62,381 bases of DNA, taken from the IMG/VR virus record IMGVR_UViG_3300013125_000007, positions 1 to 62,381 of that record; one strand, given 5' to 3'. Shown here piece after piece: positions 15,361-26,115 of the stretch. How positions within the stretch are numbered: position 1 is the stretch's first letter; each line of letters opens with the position of its first letter. The translations under genes and the position numbers were made by a program. The notes under the pieces were generated by a model. The model was not told the origin of the DNA. It saw only the letters and a list, made by a program, of their open reading frames with translations, and searched no databases. Source of the stretch: a virus.

Positions 15361-16625
15361 TGGAATATACTAATTTCGGGTCAGACAGAGAATCTAGTAG
15401 AAATCCAGGAGTATCAACACCGTCACAGGTTATGTCTAGAGCATCTAGCATGTTTGGTTCAATGCCCGGACAATCTTCTAGTGATGTGTATGCTGAAGTT
15501 ATAAATATAGTTTATAATAAAAAATCTAAACATTATAAATCAAGTTTAGATATTGGAAAAATTCAAATTAAGTATCATGGAGAAGCTGCAACTTCTGATA
15601 AACCTACAGATGATAATATTTCTAAAAATATTGCGTATCCGTTATGGTCATCTATAAACCAATATCCAGTTAAAGGTGAGACAGTTTGTATATTAAATTT
15701 TAGAGGTACAAATTACTATTATCCGTCATCAATAAATATTTTAAATCGTACAAACAATAATTCAGTATTAGGTTTATCTACATTACCGGTTATTCAATCG
15801 TCAGAACAAAAGGTCGAATCATATAAACATAATTCATTTGCTAATTCTAATACAAAACGAAATCATACTGCTTCTAATATACCTTTAGGTGACACTTTTA
15901 AAGATAAGTCATATATACCTATGCTTGCGCCAAACGAAGGTGACCTCATATTAAGTGGAAGATTTGGAAATTATATTAGATTTGGAAATAATCCATCAAC
16001 TAATTCTCCCAATATTAAAATTTCTGTATTTGGTAATATATCTAAGACATTAACTGAATCTCACATTACAGAAGAAAAATATGTAGCAAGTACGAAAGGA
16101 ATTAATAATAGTTATATTTGGTTAGTGAGTGATGAAGTTATAGATTTAACAACTGCTATTACTGGTAAATCAATATTTTTAAAATCATATAATAAAAAGA
16201 CAAGTGATTATAATAAAAGTCAAATTGTAATTTCAAGTGAACGAATTGTATTAAATTCTACATTAGCAGATTTATTATTATTTTCTGGTGGTGGAATTGC
16301 ATTAAATACAAATCAAGTTATAGCAATTGATGCTGGAAATGATGTTAATATTTCAAGTAGTACAAACTTTAATATAGACGCAAATAAAACAAACATTATA
16401 TCAAATAAAATTAATTTAGGAAGTACTAATGACACAAGTGGATTACAACCTTTAGTATTGGGTAATGAATTAATAAAGCTATTAGGTGATTTGATAGACG
16501 AAATTGTTCAAATTACAGTTGCAAATGGTGCAGGAAAATCTGGTCCACCTTTAAATACTACTAAATTATTATCTATTAAAAGAAATTTTAGAATGTTATT
16601 AAGTAAAGTATCTAAAACACAATGA
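15360..16625 (+). CDS. Baseplate hub protein, gp5-like (OB fold plus beta-helical C-terminus)
   Basis: This 421-residue protein has an OB-like domain at about 40-145 (DVYAEVINIVYN, DIGKIQIKYHG, YPVKGETVCILNF) typical of gp5/VgrG-family hubs. A middle region of strands follows, and a repetitive C-terminal part at about 310-360 (AIDAGNDVNISSSTNFNID) resembles the intertwined beta-helix of puncturing hubs. No lysozyme domain is present, unlike T4 gp5. It would form the central spike of the baseplate. It overlaps the next gene by 4 bp. Confidence 0.75.
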   Translation: MEYTNFGSDRESSRNPGVSTPSQVMSRASSMFGSMPGQSSSDVYAEVINIVYNKKSKHYKSSLDIGKIQIKYHGEAATSDKPTDDNISKNIAYPLWSSINQYPVKGETVCILNFRGTNYYYPSSINILNRTNNNSVLGLSTLPVIQSSEQKVESYKHNSFANSNTKRNHTASNIPLGDTFKDKSYIPMLAPNEGDLILSGRFGNYIRFGNNPSTNSPNIKISVFGNISKTLTESHITEEKYVASTKGINNSYIWLVSDEVIDLTTAITGKSIFLKSYNKKTSDYNKSQIVISSERIVLNSTLADLLLFSGGGIALNTNQVIAIDAGNDVNISSSTNFNIDANKTNIISNKINLGSTNDTSGLQPLVLGNELIKLLGDLIDEIVQITVANGAGKSGPPLNTTKLLSIKRNFRMLLSKVSKTQ

Positions 16626-17209
16626 TAGTTTGGTCATCACTTATTAAAAATATGCTAGATTTATTTGTTAGTAATAAAATATCTAATATGACTTCTAGAG
16701 TTAAAGTTGATATACCAAATTCATCATCTACTCTAAATCAACTTGATTTAAATTTTGGCAGTGAAAAGAAATTTGCTAAACAGTTGGCCAATATGATTAA
16801 AAACGATATTCTAAATAATGTAACTGATATTTATAAAAATAAAATTATTAGTATAGGACCACAACATTTTAAAGATTTTGAGAATCTTATTAAAATAAGT
16901 GCTATAAGAAGTAACCTTACAGGTAAAACTAAATACTTAGTATTTGGTATAACATTAGGTTTAAGTTTATTATTACCTCAGTGTATAATGGAATCAACTT
17001 TTGTACCAGGTGGTGTAGGTGTTACAAATATGATACTAACAGGTGGTAAAGGAGTTATGGTTGAAGTACCTATTTCTAATGATCCGTTATCATTTATAAG
17101 AAATTTAAGTTCTATAATACAATTACAGCTTACACAAGTTACAGGTGTTATTAATTATGTCACACCTAATGGTACACCTCTAGTATTATCATGGGTAGGT
17201 TTAAAGTAA
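16622..17209 (+). CDS. Putative tail/baseplate protein
   Basis: This is a 195-residue protein starting with an ATGA overlap on the hub gene. The N-terminal two thirds are helical. The C-terminal part contains a Gly/Val-rich stretch (FVPGGVGVTNMILTGGKGV) and beta strands. The tight coupling to the hub gene implies a role in hub or tail-tip assembly. No family is recognised. Confidence 0.55.
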   Translation: MIVWSSLIKNMLDLFVSNKISNMTSRVKVDIPNSSSTLNQLDLNFGSEKKFAKQLANMIKNDILNNVTDIYKNKIISIGPQHFKDFENLIKISAIRSNLTGKTKYLVFGITLGLSLLLPQCIMESTFVPGGVGVTNMILTGGKGVMVEVPISNDPLSFIRNLSSIIQLQLTQVTGVINYVTPNGTPLVLSWVGLK

Positions 17210-17233
17210 ATTCTTAAATAAAAATCAAATTAT

Positions 17234-17243
17234 TATATTTATA
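17234..17243 (+). promoter_or_regulatory. TATATTTATA motif (candidate late promoter)
   Basis: An exact TATATTTATA in the 60-bp gap upstream of the gene at 17270; an AAGGAG ribosome-binding site lies between motif and start. Confidence 0.4.
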
Positions 17244-17269
17244 TATAATTCAACAAGGAGTACACATAT

Positions 17270-17977
17270 ATGTCAATTGACAAAAAGACATTAAAAGTCA
17301 TAGATGAAGTAGTAAAGTTGAGAATAAAGAATTATTTAGCATCTACTTCTTTTAAGCAATCTATTAAAGAAATAATACATAAAGAAATGATTCAATTATT
17401 ATTAGAAAATACAATAAAATCTAATATTACTGAGGATATTGCACCTCGCGCAGTTAGATCGTCATCACCTAAAACATATCCGCAATTACCTAAGAATACA
17501 ACTAAAATGAAACCTAGAGCCGAAATTAGATATTCTAAAGATGATATACTTAATAGAATTTTATCAAATACGGCAAAAGATAAAAATGGAGTTAATTCAC
17601 TTAGTTACGGAAATCCTTTAATGGATAATGTTGATACTTTATCAAATGGTAATAAACGTGGAAGTGAACCACTCAATTTAAATTCTATAAATGATGAAGC
17701 AAGTATTATTGCTAAATCTGAATTATCTAAATATAGTAACGTAGGTAAAATTATACAGGATAATACTGATTATTCTCAATTTGAACATACAAGTGTAAAC
17801 GGAACAGCCGAAGATTCTATGTCTGACGGTCTACAAAATATTGAAACAGATTCATTGATGCAAGCGATGTCTGGAGATCCTAAATACGATCATGTAGTAA
17901 ACGCATTAACAAAAGATTATTCTAGTTTATTAAATTTAACAGAAGAAAAAGTTAAAATGAGACGACCATCAATATGA
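17270..17977 (+). CDS. Hypothetical structural-module protein
   Basis: This is a 235-residue protein with a strong AAGGAG ribosome-binding site. The N-terminal helical region (1-50) is followed by a long low-complexity Ser/Asn/Asp-rich middle that looks disordered and a helical C-terminus (LTEEKVKMRR). It overlaps the gp25 gene by 4 bp (ATGA). It may be an assembly factor or a hub-associated protein. No family is recognised. Confidence 0.5.
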   Translation: MSIDKKTLKVIDEVVKLRIKNYLASTSFKQSIKEIIHKEMIQLLLENTIKSNITEDIAPRAVRSSSPKTYPQLPKNTTKMKPRAEIRYSKDDILNRILSNTAKDKNGVNSLSYGNPLMDNVDTLSNGNKRGSEPLNLNSINDEASIIAKSELSKYSNVGKIIQDNTDYSQFEHTSVNGTAEDSMSDGLQNIETDSLMQAMSGDPKYDHVVNALTKDYSSLLNLTEEKVKMRRPSI

Positions 17978-18351
17978 AAGCAATAAATATAGCATGGCCA
18001 ATTCAAAAAGGAAACTCAGGTTTTTTTAATCAAACATTCGATACTTTATCTGCAGTAAAAAGTAAAATTTATATTTTATTTAATACTATGGAAAAGGAAA
18101 GACCTTTTAATCCTAATTTCGGAATAGGTTTGCAACGATATGTATTTCAACAATTAACTGATGATTTATATAATGAGTTAGAAAATAAAATAACTGACAA
18201 ATTAAATAAGTATGTTCCTGAAATTAAAATTGTATCAATTGATATAAATAATTATTTAAATGAATATACCGACCAAAATAAATTAAGTATTAGATTGTCA
18301 TTTAAATTAAAAACGAATCCAACTGTAACTGAAACTATTAATATTAATTAG
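17974..18351 (+). CDS. Baseplate wedge protein gp25-like
   Basis: This 125-residue protein is a normal length for the GPW/gp25 family. The diagnostic segment is ERPFNPNFGIGLQRYVF (about 45-61), followed by the C-terminal helices and strands of the fold (IKIVSIDINNYL, LSIRLSFKL). gp25 initiates sheath polymerisation at the baseplate. It lies directly before gp6, as in many myoviruses. Confidence 0.93.
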   Translation: MKAINIAWPIQKGNSGFFNQTFDTLSAVKSKIYILFNTMEKERPFNPNFGIGLQRYVFQQLTDDLYNELENKITDKLNKYVPEIKIVSIDINNYLNEYTDQNKLSIRLSFKLKTNPTVTETININ

Positions 18352-18359
18352 AGAAACAC

Positions 18360-20207
18360 ATGCCAACTCAAAATGTAATAAAAGATATAAATTATTTAGG
18401 TAGAGATTATACTAGTTCTAGAAAATCATTAATTGAGTTTTCTAAAGTTTATTTTCCAGACGAATATAATGATTTTTCCGATGCATCAGTAGGTATGATG
18501 TTTATTGAAATGTCGTCCTATATTTCAGATGTCATGTCATTATATACAGATACTCAATTAAGAGAATCATTCTTGCAAACTGCGGTTAATTTTCCTAATA
18601 TTATTAACAACGCGCAGTCACTCGGGTATTCTCCACGCATGTCATCTGTAGCAAATACATTTCTAGATGTATATCAATTAATACCTGCGATAGGAACTAT
18701 TGAATTCGAACCAGATTGGAGATATGCGCTTCGTATATCTGACTTACAAGTTGCGTCAAAAACTTCTCCATCTGTAAAATTTTACACAGACGAAGTTGTT
18801 GATTTTTCAATATCGGGGTCAGATGCGATAGACATTAGTATCTATAGACGTAATCCGGCGGGCGATAAAATAGAATATTTTCTACTTAAGACACCCGTTA
18901 GAGTTACGTCGGGTAATATTGTTACTAAAGAATTTACAATAGGTGATGCACAGGCATATTTAACAATAACAATGCCAGATGAAAATATTATAAATATTTT
19001 AGATGTATATGATTCAAGTGGAAATAAATGGTATGAAGTACCATACTTAGCACAAGATACTGTTACTGACGATGTTCCAATAAATAATATTACTCAATTT
19101 TCTAATTCAAAATATAATACATCATTTTTATTAATGTATAAAACTGTAGCTAAAAGATTTATAAAACGAATTAATACAAGTGGTAAAACTGAAATACGTT
19201 TTGGTGCAGGAACGTCAGCATATCCTGACGAACTTATTATTCCTACTCCATATACAGTAGGCTATACATATTTTAATAAACCATTAGATCCTAGAAACTT
19301 TTTAAATACTAATACATATGGTCAAGCACCTAGTAATACAACATTAACTATAAGATATATAGTAGGTAATAATTTATCTTCAAATGTAGAATCAAATGAA
19401 CTAACAAGTATTATAAATATGAATGCAACACAAGTAAGTGCAGATGTAGATAATACACTCATGGGATTTGTTATTAGTTCAATAGCATGTAACAATCCTT
19501 CACCTGCGGTTGGGTCAAGAGGTCCAGAAGGTATTGAAGAAATTAGAAATAATGCACTTGCATATTTTTCTGCCCAAGATAGATGTGTAACATTACCAGA
19601 TTATGAAGTTAGAATATTATCAATGCATCCTAAATATGGTTCTATTTCTAAAGTTAAAGTTCAAGCAGATAGTTCTTTAGTTGATAAAGATGCTATAATA
19701 CCAAACCAATTTGCTCTAAATGCATACTGTTTAACATATGACAAAAATAAAAATTTAACAGTATTAAACGATGCAATTAAATATAATTTAATAAATTATC
19801 TTAATGAATATAGAATGGCAACTGATGCCGTAAATATTAAAAATGCTAACATAGTTAATATTGCAGTAGAATTTGATATTACAACATATGATAATATTGT
19901 AAATAAACGTGAAGTTTTATTAATGTGTATAGAAAGTTTAAAATTATATTTTAATATAGATAACTGGAGTATAGGACAGCCAATTATTATATCTGAGATT
20001 ACAAATATATTAGATAGAATTAAAGGAGTTATGACTGTAAATAATATTAAAATTATTAATAAATATGATACAAGTGGGGCATTATATTCTACTAAAAAAT
20101 ATAATATTCCATCTGCGACTATACAAGGTATAATTTATTCGCCTATGGATCCAAGTATATTTGAGGTAAAATATCCAGATGTAGATATTTCTGGGAGGGC
20201 GAAATAA
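18360..20207 (+). CDS. Baseplate wedge protein gp6-like
   Basis: This 615-residue protein is close to T4 gp6 in length. The N-terminus (INYLGRDYTSSRKSLIEF, then DFSDASVGMMFIEMSSYISD) is the gp6/baseplate_J-type hallmark, with FGAGTSAYP (about 281-289) and GSRGPEGIEEIRNNA (about 382-396) in the J-domain. gp6 forms the inner baseplate ring that joins wedges. The stop overlaps the next start as TAATG, behind a strong GGGAGG ribosome-binding site. Confidence 0.92.
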   Translation: MPTQNVIKDINYLGRDYTSSRKSLIEFSKVYFPDEYNDFSDASVGMMFIEMSSYISDVMSLYTDTQLRESFLQTAVNFPNIINNAQSLGYSPRMSSVANTFLDVYQLIPAIGTIEFEPDWRYALRISDLQVASKTSPSVKFYTDEVVDFSISGSDAIDISIYRRNPAGDKIEYFLLKTPVRVTSGNIVTKEFTIGDAQAYLTITMPDENIINILDVYDSSGNKWYEVPYLAQDTVTDDVPINNITQFSNSKYNTSFLLMYKTVAKRFIKRINTSGKTEIRFGAGTSAYPDELIIPTPYTVGYTYFNKPLDPRNFLNTNTYGQAPSNTTLTIRYIVGNNLSSNVESNELTSIINMNATQVSADVDNTLMGFVISSIACNNPSPAVGSRGPEGIEEIRNNALAYFSAQDRCVTLPDYEVRILSMHPKYGSISKVKVQADSSLVDKDAIIPNQFALNAYCLTYDKNKNLTVLNDAIKYNLINYLNEYRMATDAVNIKNANIVNIAVEFDITTYDNIVNKREVLLMCIESLKLYFNIDNWSIGQPIIISEITNILDRIKGVMTVNNIKIINKYDTSGALYSTKKYNIPSATIQGIIYSPMDPSIFEVKYPDVDISGRAK

Positions 20208-20404
20208 TGATTACTATTGATGTTGAAGTAGGTGATATAATTTTAACCGGAAGATTTAAAAATAAAAAAGTTGAAGTTAAAAAAATAGGTAAAGATGAAT
20301 ATGGGTTACCTACTATAAATGGTAAAAAGGTAGTGACATTTAGAATACAAAAACTTATGAAGAAAGAACAAAAATTAAAAATTTCAAACTTATTAATTAA
20401 ATAG
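20207..20404 (+). CDS. Small beta-rich protein next to gp6
   Basis: This is a 65-residue protein (VGDIILTGRFKNKKVEVKKIGKD) predicted to be a small beta barrel with a helical tail. Very similar small genes accompany gp6 or other late genes in T4-like environmental phages, but no function is established. The ribosome-binding site GGGAGG is one of the strongest in the window. Confidence 0.65.
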   Translation: MITIDVEVGDIILTGRFKNKKVEVKKIGKDEYGLPTINGKKVVTFRIQKLMKKEQKLKISNLLIK

Positions 20405-20412
20405 AGAACACA

Positions 20413-21477
20413 ATGTATCAATTATTATATCCAATTAAAGATTCTACAATATACAGTTATAAACCTTTGTTAAATACAGGTAAGGACCAATTAGTAGAAA
20501 TATATAAAGTAGTTGATCACAATGATTATAACTTTTCTAGAATATTAATGCAATTTGATTTTGCATATATTTCTTCTTCTATTGCAAATGGTACAATATC
20601 TTCTCCTAAATTTTACTTGAATATGTATGTCACAACTGCAATTAATCAACGTGAATATACAAACTTATATATTTATCCAGTATCATCTAGTTGGACAGAA
20701 GGTTTAGGTACATTTTCAGAAATAGTTGATGCTGCAGATGGAGTTACGTGGGAATATAGAAAACGAGAATTAAGTATACCATGGACAAATAGTGGTAGTG
20801 ATTATTTACCAAATGTAATTTCGGCATCACTTTGGAAAGAAGAAAACATATATCAATCGACTGGAATATATAGTGACCAAGTATCTGATTTGAATGTAGA
20901 TATTACAAGTCTAGTTATGAGTTGGATTAGTGGTTCAATTCCTAATAATGGATTTATAATAAAAAGAGATTCAAGTGAAGAATTAGATATAGAGTCGTAT
21001 GGTAAAATAACATTTTATTCTAAAGACACACACACAATTTATTCACCTCGTATAAGTGTTGTATGGGATGACACATCATTTATAACCGGGTCATTAGTAC
21101 CTTCTGATATAAATGACACATACATATATGCACGCAATATGAAAGAAAAATATAATTGGAAAGAAAAAACCAGAATATATTTGGGAGTACGAGCTAAATA
21201 CCCAGTGTCTTCGTTTTCAGTATCTAATAAAATGTATCTAGATAAATTTATTCCATCATCTTCATATTATTGTATTTTAGATGCGATTACTAATAGTATT
21301 TTTATTCCATTTGATACGGATGGTACAAAAATTTCATGCGACGCAAATGGTAATTATTTAAATTTATCATTTGATGGATTTTATCCTGAACGATTCTATA
21401 GTATCAGAATTAAAATGGTATCTGGATCTATAGAAAATATAATAGATTTACCTGTACCATTTAAAGTTATAAAATAA
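20413..21477 (+). CDS. DNRLRE-like structural protein of the tail
   Basis: This 354-residue protein begins LLYPIKDSTIYSYKP, with ILMQFDF and VSSSWTEG following. That is the pattern of DNRLRE-type beta-sandwich domains (D-x-x-I..., R-x-L-L-x-F-D), here spanning about 1-215. The C-terminal ~130 residues form a second beta domain. It is probably a baseplate-surface or fibre-attachment protein. It starts 8 bp after the preceding gene and overlaps the next by one base. Confidence 0.65.
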   Translation: MYQLLYPIKDSTIYSYKPLLNTGKDQLVEIYKVVDHNDYNFSRILMQFDFAYISSSIANGTISSPKFYLNMYVTTAINQREYTNLYIYPVSSSWTEGLGTFSEIVDAADGVTWEYRKRELSIPWTNSGSDYLPNVISASLWKEENIYQSTGIYSDQVSDLNVDITSLVMSWISGSIPNNGFIIKRDSSEELDIESYGKITFYSKDTHTIYSPRISVVWDDTSFITGSLVPSDINDTYIYARNMKEKYNWKEKTRIYLGVRAKYPVSSFSVSNKMYLDKFIPSSSYYCILDAITNSIFIPFDTDGTKISCDANGNYLNLSFDGFYPERFYSIRIKMVSGSIENIIDLPVPFKVIK

Positions 21478-24056
21478 TGTCAAATATAATTAATAACGAG
21501 GGTACATTTGCCCAGTATAAGGATCAAATTAATACTGACGTAGATATTAATAGTAGAATATTATCAATATCAGATACTACTATTCCAATATTAACGGCAT
21601 CACAATATATAACTGCCTCAATTGATTCTGTTAATTTTGGATCATCGTATTTAGATAAAATCATAGATACTAATTTTAGTGAGTTTATTTATTATCCACA
21701 AATTTTAACAACTAATGGTTTATTATTAATCAGTAAATCTGAATATCTTCAATTAGAAACAGAAAATTTATATTTATCAAGTAGTATAATATATAGTCAA
21801 TCTATAAATGATTCAGAAATTAAGTCACGTGAATACAGAAATATAGCATTAAAAAATACAGCATGCACAATTAATTTGTCGGTTATTAATATAATTAATA
21901 ATTTAATGACAACTAAATATTATAATAACACAGAGGTACTAGATCTATTAAACAATTTAAAGACAATGTTATATACGTCGTATGACAATTTATTATTTAA
22001 TGAATACACACTCGTTAATTCATCTAATGAATTTATTAATAAAATAAATGTGCCCATTATAATGAGTAAATCATTCATGGATACTACATATTCGTGGGTA
22101 GAAGATACATATATTAATAAAATATATAAAACAGATTATGTATTTAATGTCACAGAAGATCTTTTAAAATATAATATCTTTACACCGCAGACTTCTAATT
22201 GGGACGCACCATTTAAATCAACACAATCATCTGTAGATATAAAGTTAAATTTAAGTGTATATCCATTATCAGTTACTGATGTTGATACTGTAAATGAATA
22301 TGATGCTTGGTTAAAGAATTTAAAAGTTACATTACGTAATGAATCAGATATATATTTATATACATACTTCGACACAGCCGATCGTACATCATTCTTAAAA
22401 CAATGTTCTATACCAAATTCTCAATACTTTATAGTAGAATTAAATGCAGATCCTAGTTCATATGAACTAGATATTGATAATTCATATCTGAGATTTATTA
22501 AACAAGCATCAAATAGTGTAATTACTGGATCTACATTATCTGATACTGTACCTATATATGAATATAGTACAGTTGGTATGTCGAACATATACATTAATAA
22601 AGACCAATTGGGATTTTATGGGTATAAAGTTGAAGGAATGGGTCACGAAGGAGTTTTACCAGTAGAGTTAAAATTAAATATTAGATGGGCTCATAATCCT
22701 TCACCTATTACCTCTAAATATTTACAACTAGAACCATTATATCCACAACTTAGTATTCAAAATACATCTCCTTGGAATACAACTGATATAGAAAATTTTG
22801 AAAAATTTAGAAAAGGTTTAATATTAACGCTTACAAATATAAATAATAATAAAATAATACATGAATTCTATCCTGATGCAAATGGAAATTTTGATTCTTT
22901 ACAATTGAATAAAATAAATTTACAATACGGACGATATAGACTAGATTTTAATGGTAGTGCATATAGAAAATATAATAATACGTTTAGAATAAATTCAATT
23001 CGGTTTTTTTATAAAGATGATAATGGTCAAGAAATAAGTTTATATGACAAAGACATGGAGATTACAGAATCAGGTGGTAGAATATTTAATATAAAATCAA
23101 CTGGACGAGGATATTTATTTAAGTTTGATATTATATGGATATCCATAATAGATGAAATAGAGTTTGGCGAATCACCAATTAATTATGATTATCATAAAAA
23201 TGTAATTTACGATGCTGCATTTGACACAAATAGACCTGAATCATATTGGGGTGGTTTAGCCGAAATACATAAACCTATGTGGTGGATTAATAAACCGGTA
23301 TTTAATATGTTAGAAGGTCATAATTTAAATGGAGTTAGAGAAACATTTTCAACTTCACCAAATGGCTTACCTGCCTTATTTGAAAATTATGGAGTATACA
23401 ATAAAGTAGATAGACATGTGGATTGGTCTCGGACACATACATCATATCTTATTATTATTACATCAAATATTCCATACTCTGATATGACTGAAATTCAAAA
23501 AAATCAATATGACGAATGGATAAATACTGCTATCATAAAATTTGAGTTTGAGGACGCAACTACTAATATGCTATATTCAATATCATCATATTTTAATAAA
23601 GAACAGAAAGTACATGCATATAACCAAAGTGGAAGAATATTATTAGATGAATTATATGATTACACACTACCATCTGTAATTCCTGTAGATGAACAAGACT
23701 GGTGGAAACTTCCTCATCCTGTACTTAATTTTCCAAATACTACAGCAATTAAACGTAAATTTAAAATTAAATTTAATAAGTCATTAGAAGATTATAATTT
23801 ATATGATATTGATATAATTAATCGAAATACGAAGAAAGCACATTATATTGCAACTGTATATAGTAAAGGTGCGGCGACACCAATGTATGTCGACCAAGTT
23901 ATAGAAAAAACCGATATTAATAATACTGAATTTATTATGCCATGGAATAAATTCTATGATTATGATGACTATGGAAATAAACAACCAAATGATAATGGAC
24001 TATTTAACCCAGTAAATTATTATTTTAATATGAAAATTGAATATATAGTGAAATAG
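21477..24056 (+). CDS. Large baseplate protein, paralogue A
   Basis: This is an 859-residue protein, all beta except an N-terminal helical part (about 85-170). The first ~90 residues (ILSISDTT, LTASQY, FGSSYLDKIIDT) and a later block (AWLKNL, YTYFDTADR) align with the protein encoded just downstream (24058). The pair therefore looks like an ancient tandem duplication. The position after gp6 corresponds to the T4 gp7/gp8 region, but I see no convincing gp7 signature. Confidence 0.6.
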   Translation: MSNIINNEGTFAQYKDQINTDVDINSRILSISDTTIPILTASQYITASIDSVNFGSSYLDKIIDTNFSEFIYYPQILTTNGLLLISKSEYLQLETENLYLSSSIIYSQSINDSEIKSREYRNIALKNTACTINLSVINIINNLMTTKYYNNTEVLDLLNNLKTMLYTSYDNLLFNEYTLVNSSNEFINKINVPIIMSKSFMDTTYSWVEDTYINKIYKTDYVFNVTEDLLKYNIFTPQTSNWDAPFKSTQSSVDIKLNLSVYPLSVTDVDTVNEYDAWLKNLKVTLRNESDIYLYTYFDTADRTSFLKQCSIPNSQYFIVELNADPSSYELDIDNSYLRFIKQASNSVITGSTLSDTVPIYEYSTVGMSNIYINKDQLGFYGYKVEGMGHEGVLPVELKLNIRWAHNPSPITSKYLQLEPLYPQLSIQNTSPWNTTDIENFEKFRKGLILTLTNINNNKIIHEFYPDANGNFDSLQLNKINLQYGRYRLDFNGSAYRKYNNTFRINSIRFFYKDDNGQEISLYDKDMEITESGGRIFNIKSTGRGYLFKFDIIWISIIDEIEFGESPINYDYHKNVIYDAAFDTNRPESYWGGLAEIHKPMWWINKPVFNMLEGHNLNGVRETFSTSPNGLPALFENYGVYNKVDRHVDWSRTHTSYLIIITSNIPYSDMTEIQKNQYDEWINTAIIKFEFEDATTNMLYSISSYFNKEQKVHAYNQSGRILLDELYDYTLPSVIPVDEQDWWKLPHPVLNFPNTTAIKRKFKIKFNKSLEDYNLYDIDIINRNTKKAHYIATVYSKGAATPMYVDQVIEKTDINNTEFIMPWNKFYDYDDYGNKQPNDNGLFNPVNYYFNMKIEYIVK

Positions 24057-24057
24057 T

Positions 24058-26085
24058 ATGGACATAATAATTAATGATATTAGGTCATTTGAAATAAATC
24101 GAGATCTAATAGAAACAACTATTAGTGATAATAATAGTATATTGTCAATCAGTAGTTCAATATGTAATCCATTAACTGCATCACAGTATTTAGATTTAAC
24201 GTTAAGTGCAAAAAATTTTATACTATCTGACACATTAGATAAAAACATCATAGATACTACAATCTATGAACTTATAGATCCTACTCAAATTGTAAAAACA
24301 TCGAACGCTATGACGTTAATTTCAGAATCTAGATTTAATTTAATTACAGATTCTATTACAGATTATAGAAATGTTAATGATATAGCACATTTGGAATTTA
24401 ATTCTACTACAGCGTCTTTGGACCAAGAATACGCAGTATTAAATAGTACAATAAATACAACAAATATTGTATTGAATACTGTATTAAGAGGTACTATTGA
24501 TTCAATGTTTAAAAATAATTTTGGTATTAAACAAGATTTAGAATCATTGAGATATGTATTCAGTTCTTCTGTACAACATATATTAAATAATCCTTCTATA
24601 TTATATTCAACAAATGAAACAATACTTCAATCACCCACAGATAGTGATACTACAACGTGGGTGCAACGTGTGACAAATGTTATACAGGAATTAAATCCAC
24701 ACACAATAGAAAATAAAGTTAACATATCAACCCAAGGTGTATATTTTAATACTTATAATATACCAATTAATGATAAATTCATATTAGGTAAATTTATACC
24801 GATATTTTTAAATATACATATATTACCTCTTATTTCTACTTTAAAATTATATGAAGACAAATATAATGCCTGGTTAAAAAACTTATATGTAGAATTAATT
24901 GATGCATATGACACTTCACAATATATTAGAACATATTTTGATACATCTGGAAATGCATATTCGTGTAAATATGCAACATATATTCCATATGATAGACCAT
25001 TTTATTTTAACATAAATAATATTGATACTAATTATTATATTCAAAATTCATCATTAATATTTAAACAAGGATATAAAATTCCAGCAATAGGTCCAACTGG
25101 TCAATTTGAGGGAATATATGTTGGTGCGACAGTAGTTGATACAATTACACACAATATTATTACATCTAATATAAATGAAAATACACAGTTTACTGCTGAT
25201 AGTGAATTTGTATCTGGATCAGCATTTGCGGTTGTTGCGAATATTAATATAGGATGGACAGCTGATTTTAATAAAGTAAATTTACAAATTAATTTAAATG
25301 ACTTAAATTCTAGTGGATTTCAAGAATGGTCAAAAATTAACACGTTTAATATTAGAGATAAATATGATAATGACAGAATTATAGATACTATATTTATATC
25401 AGATTGTATAGAACCGTTAACTTTAATATTATCTGAAAGTAAATATGATATTACATTTAATACAACTGATCAATTACGTGTTGAAAATTCTACTGTAACA
25501 TATGTCGATTTATATAAAAATACACTTAATTATTTAATAAATACCCAGAGTTTAGAATTTAATGTTAACAATAATGAATCAGGTATGTTTATTAAATTTG
25601 ATTTATCATTAACTGATATGGATTTATTATTAGATATTGCGGTAAATGGTCCAATTTATAGTAAACCTTCAACTTGGTCATTAAATAAGATTTTAGCATT
25701 TAACTCATATTTTAATGATAATACACCACCAACATTAGAAATTTATAAGAATGATATATTATATAAAGTTTTTAATTTTAACAATGAAACGTTGTATATA
25801 GATACTCCAAACAGATTAATAAAGTTTGGGACGGGTTTATATAGATTTGTTGTCAATCAGCCTTATAGACTAGATAGTAAATTTAATATGTATATAGCTA
25901 GATTTCATTACACATTACCTGATAAAACTAGACACTCGACAGACTTAAAGATAGATCACAGTACTAATAGTACTACTTTAAATTTGGATATTAATGATAC
26001 ATTCGATTCAAATTTAAGCTTAGAAATATTAACTTCATTTGATTATAGAGAGTCTAAAGTATTACCAAATTCATCTCAATTATGA
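24058..26085 (+). CDS. Large baseplate protein, paralogue B
   Basis: This 675-residue protein starts one base after paralogue A. Its N-terminal segment (ILSISSSICNPLTASQY, LDKNIIDT) and AWLKNLYVELIDAYD...YIRTYFDTS block match A at the same relative order. A's C-terminal ~200 residues (MWWINKP...HVDWSRTHTSY) have no counterpart here. It probably occupies an equivalent site in the wedge or forms a heteromer with A. Confidence 0.6.
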   Translation: MDIIINDIRSFEINRDLIETTISDNNSILSISSSICNPLTASQYLDLTLSAKNFILSDTLDKNIIDTTIYELIDPTQIVKTSNAMTLISESRFNLITDSITDYRNVNDIAHLEFNSTTASLDQEYAVLNSTINTTNIVLNTVLRGTIDSMFKNNFGIKQDLESLRYVFSSSVQHILNNPSILYSTNETILQSPTDSDTTTWVQRVTNVIQELNPHTIENKVNISTQGVYFNTYNIPINDKFILGKFIPIFLNIHILPLISTLKLYEDKYNAWLKNLYVELIDAYDTSQYIRTYFDTSGNAYSCKYATYIPYDRPFYFNINNIDTNYYIQNSSLIFKQGYKIPAIGPTGQFEGIYVGATVVDTITHNIITSNINENTQFTADSEFVSGSAFAVVANINIGWTADFNKVNLQINLNDLNSSGFQEWSKINTFNIRDKYDNDRIIDTIFISDCIEPLTLILSESKYDITFNTTDQLRVENSTVTYVDLYKNTLNYLINTQSLEFNVNNNESGMFIKFDLSLTDMDLLLDIAVNGPIYSKPSTWSLNKILAFNSYFNDNTPPTLEIYKNDILYKVFNFNNETLYIDTPNRLIKFGTGLYRFVVNQPYRLDSKFNMYIARFHYTLPDKTRHSTDLKIDHSTNSTTLNLDINDTFDSNLSLEILTSFDYRESKVLPNSSQL

Positions 26086-26115
26086 TAATATTTTGTTTCA
26101 TCTATATTTAATAAT

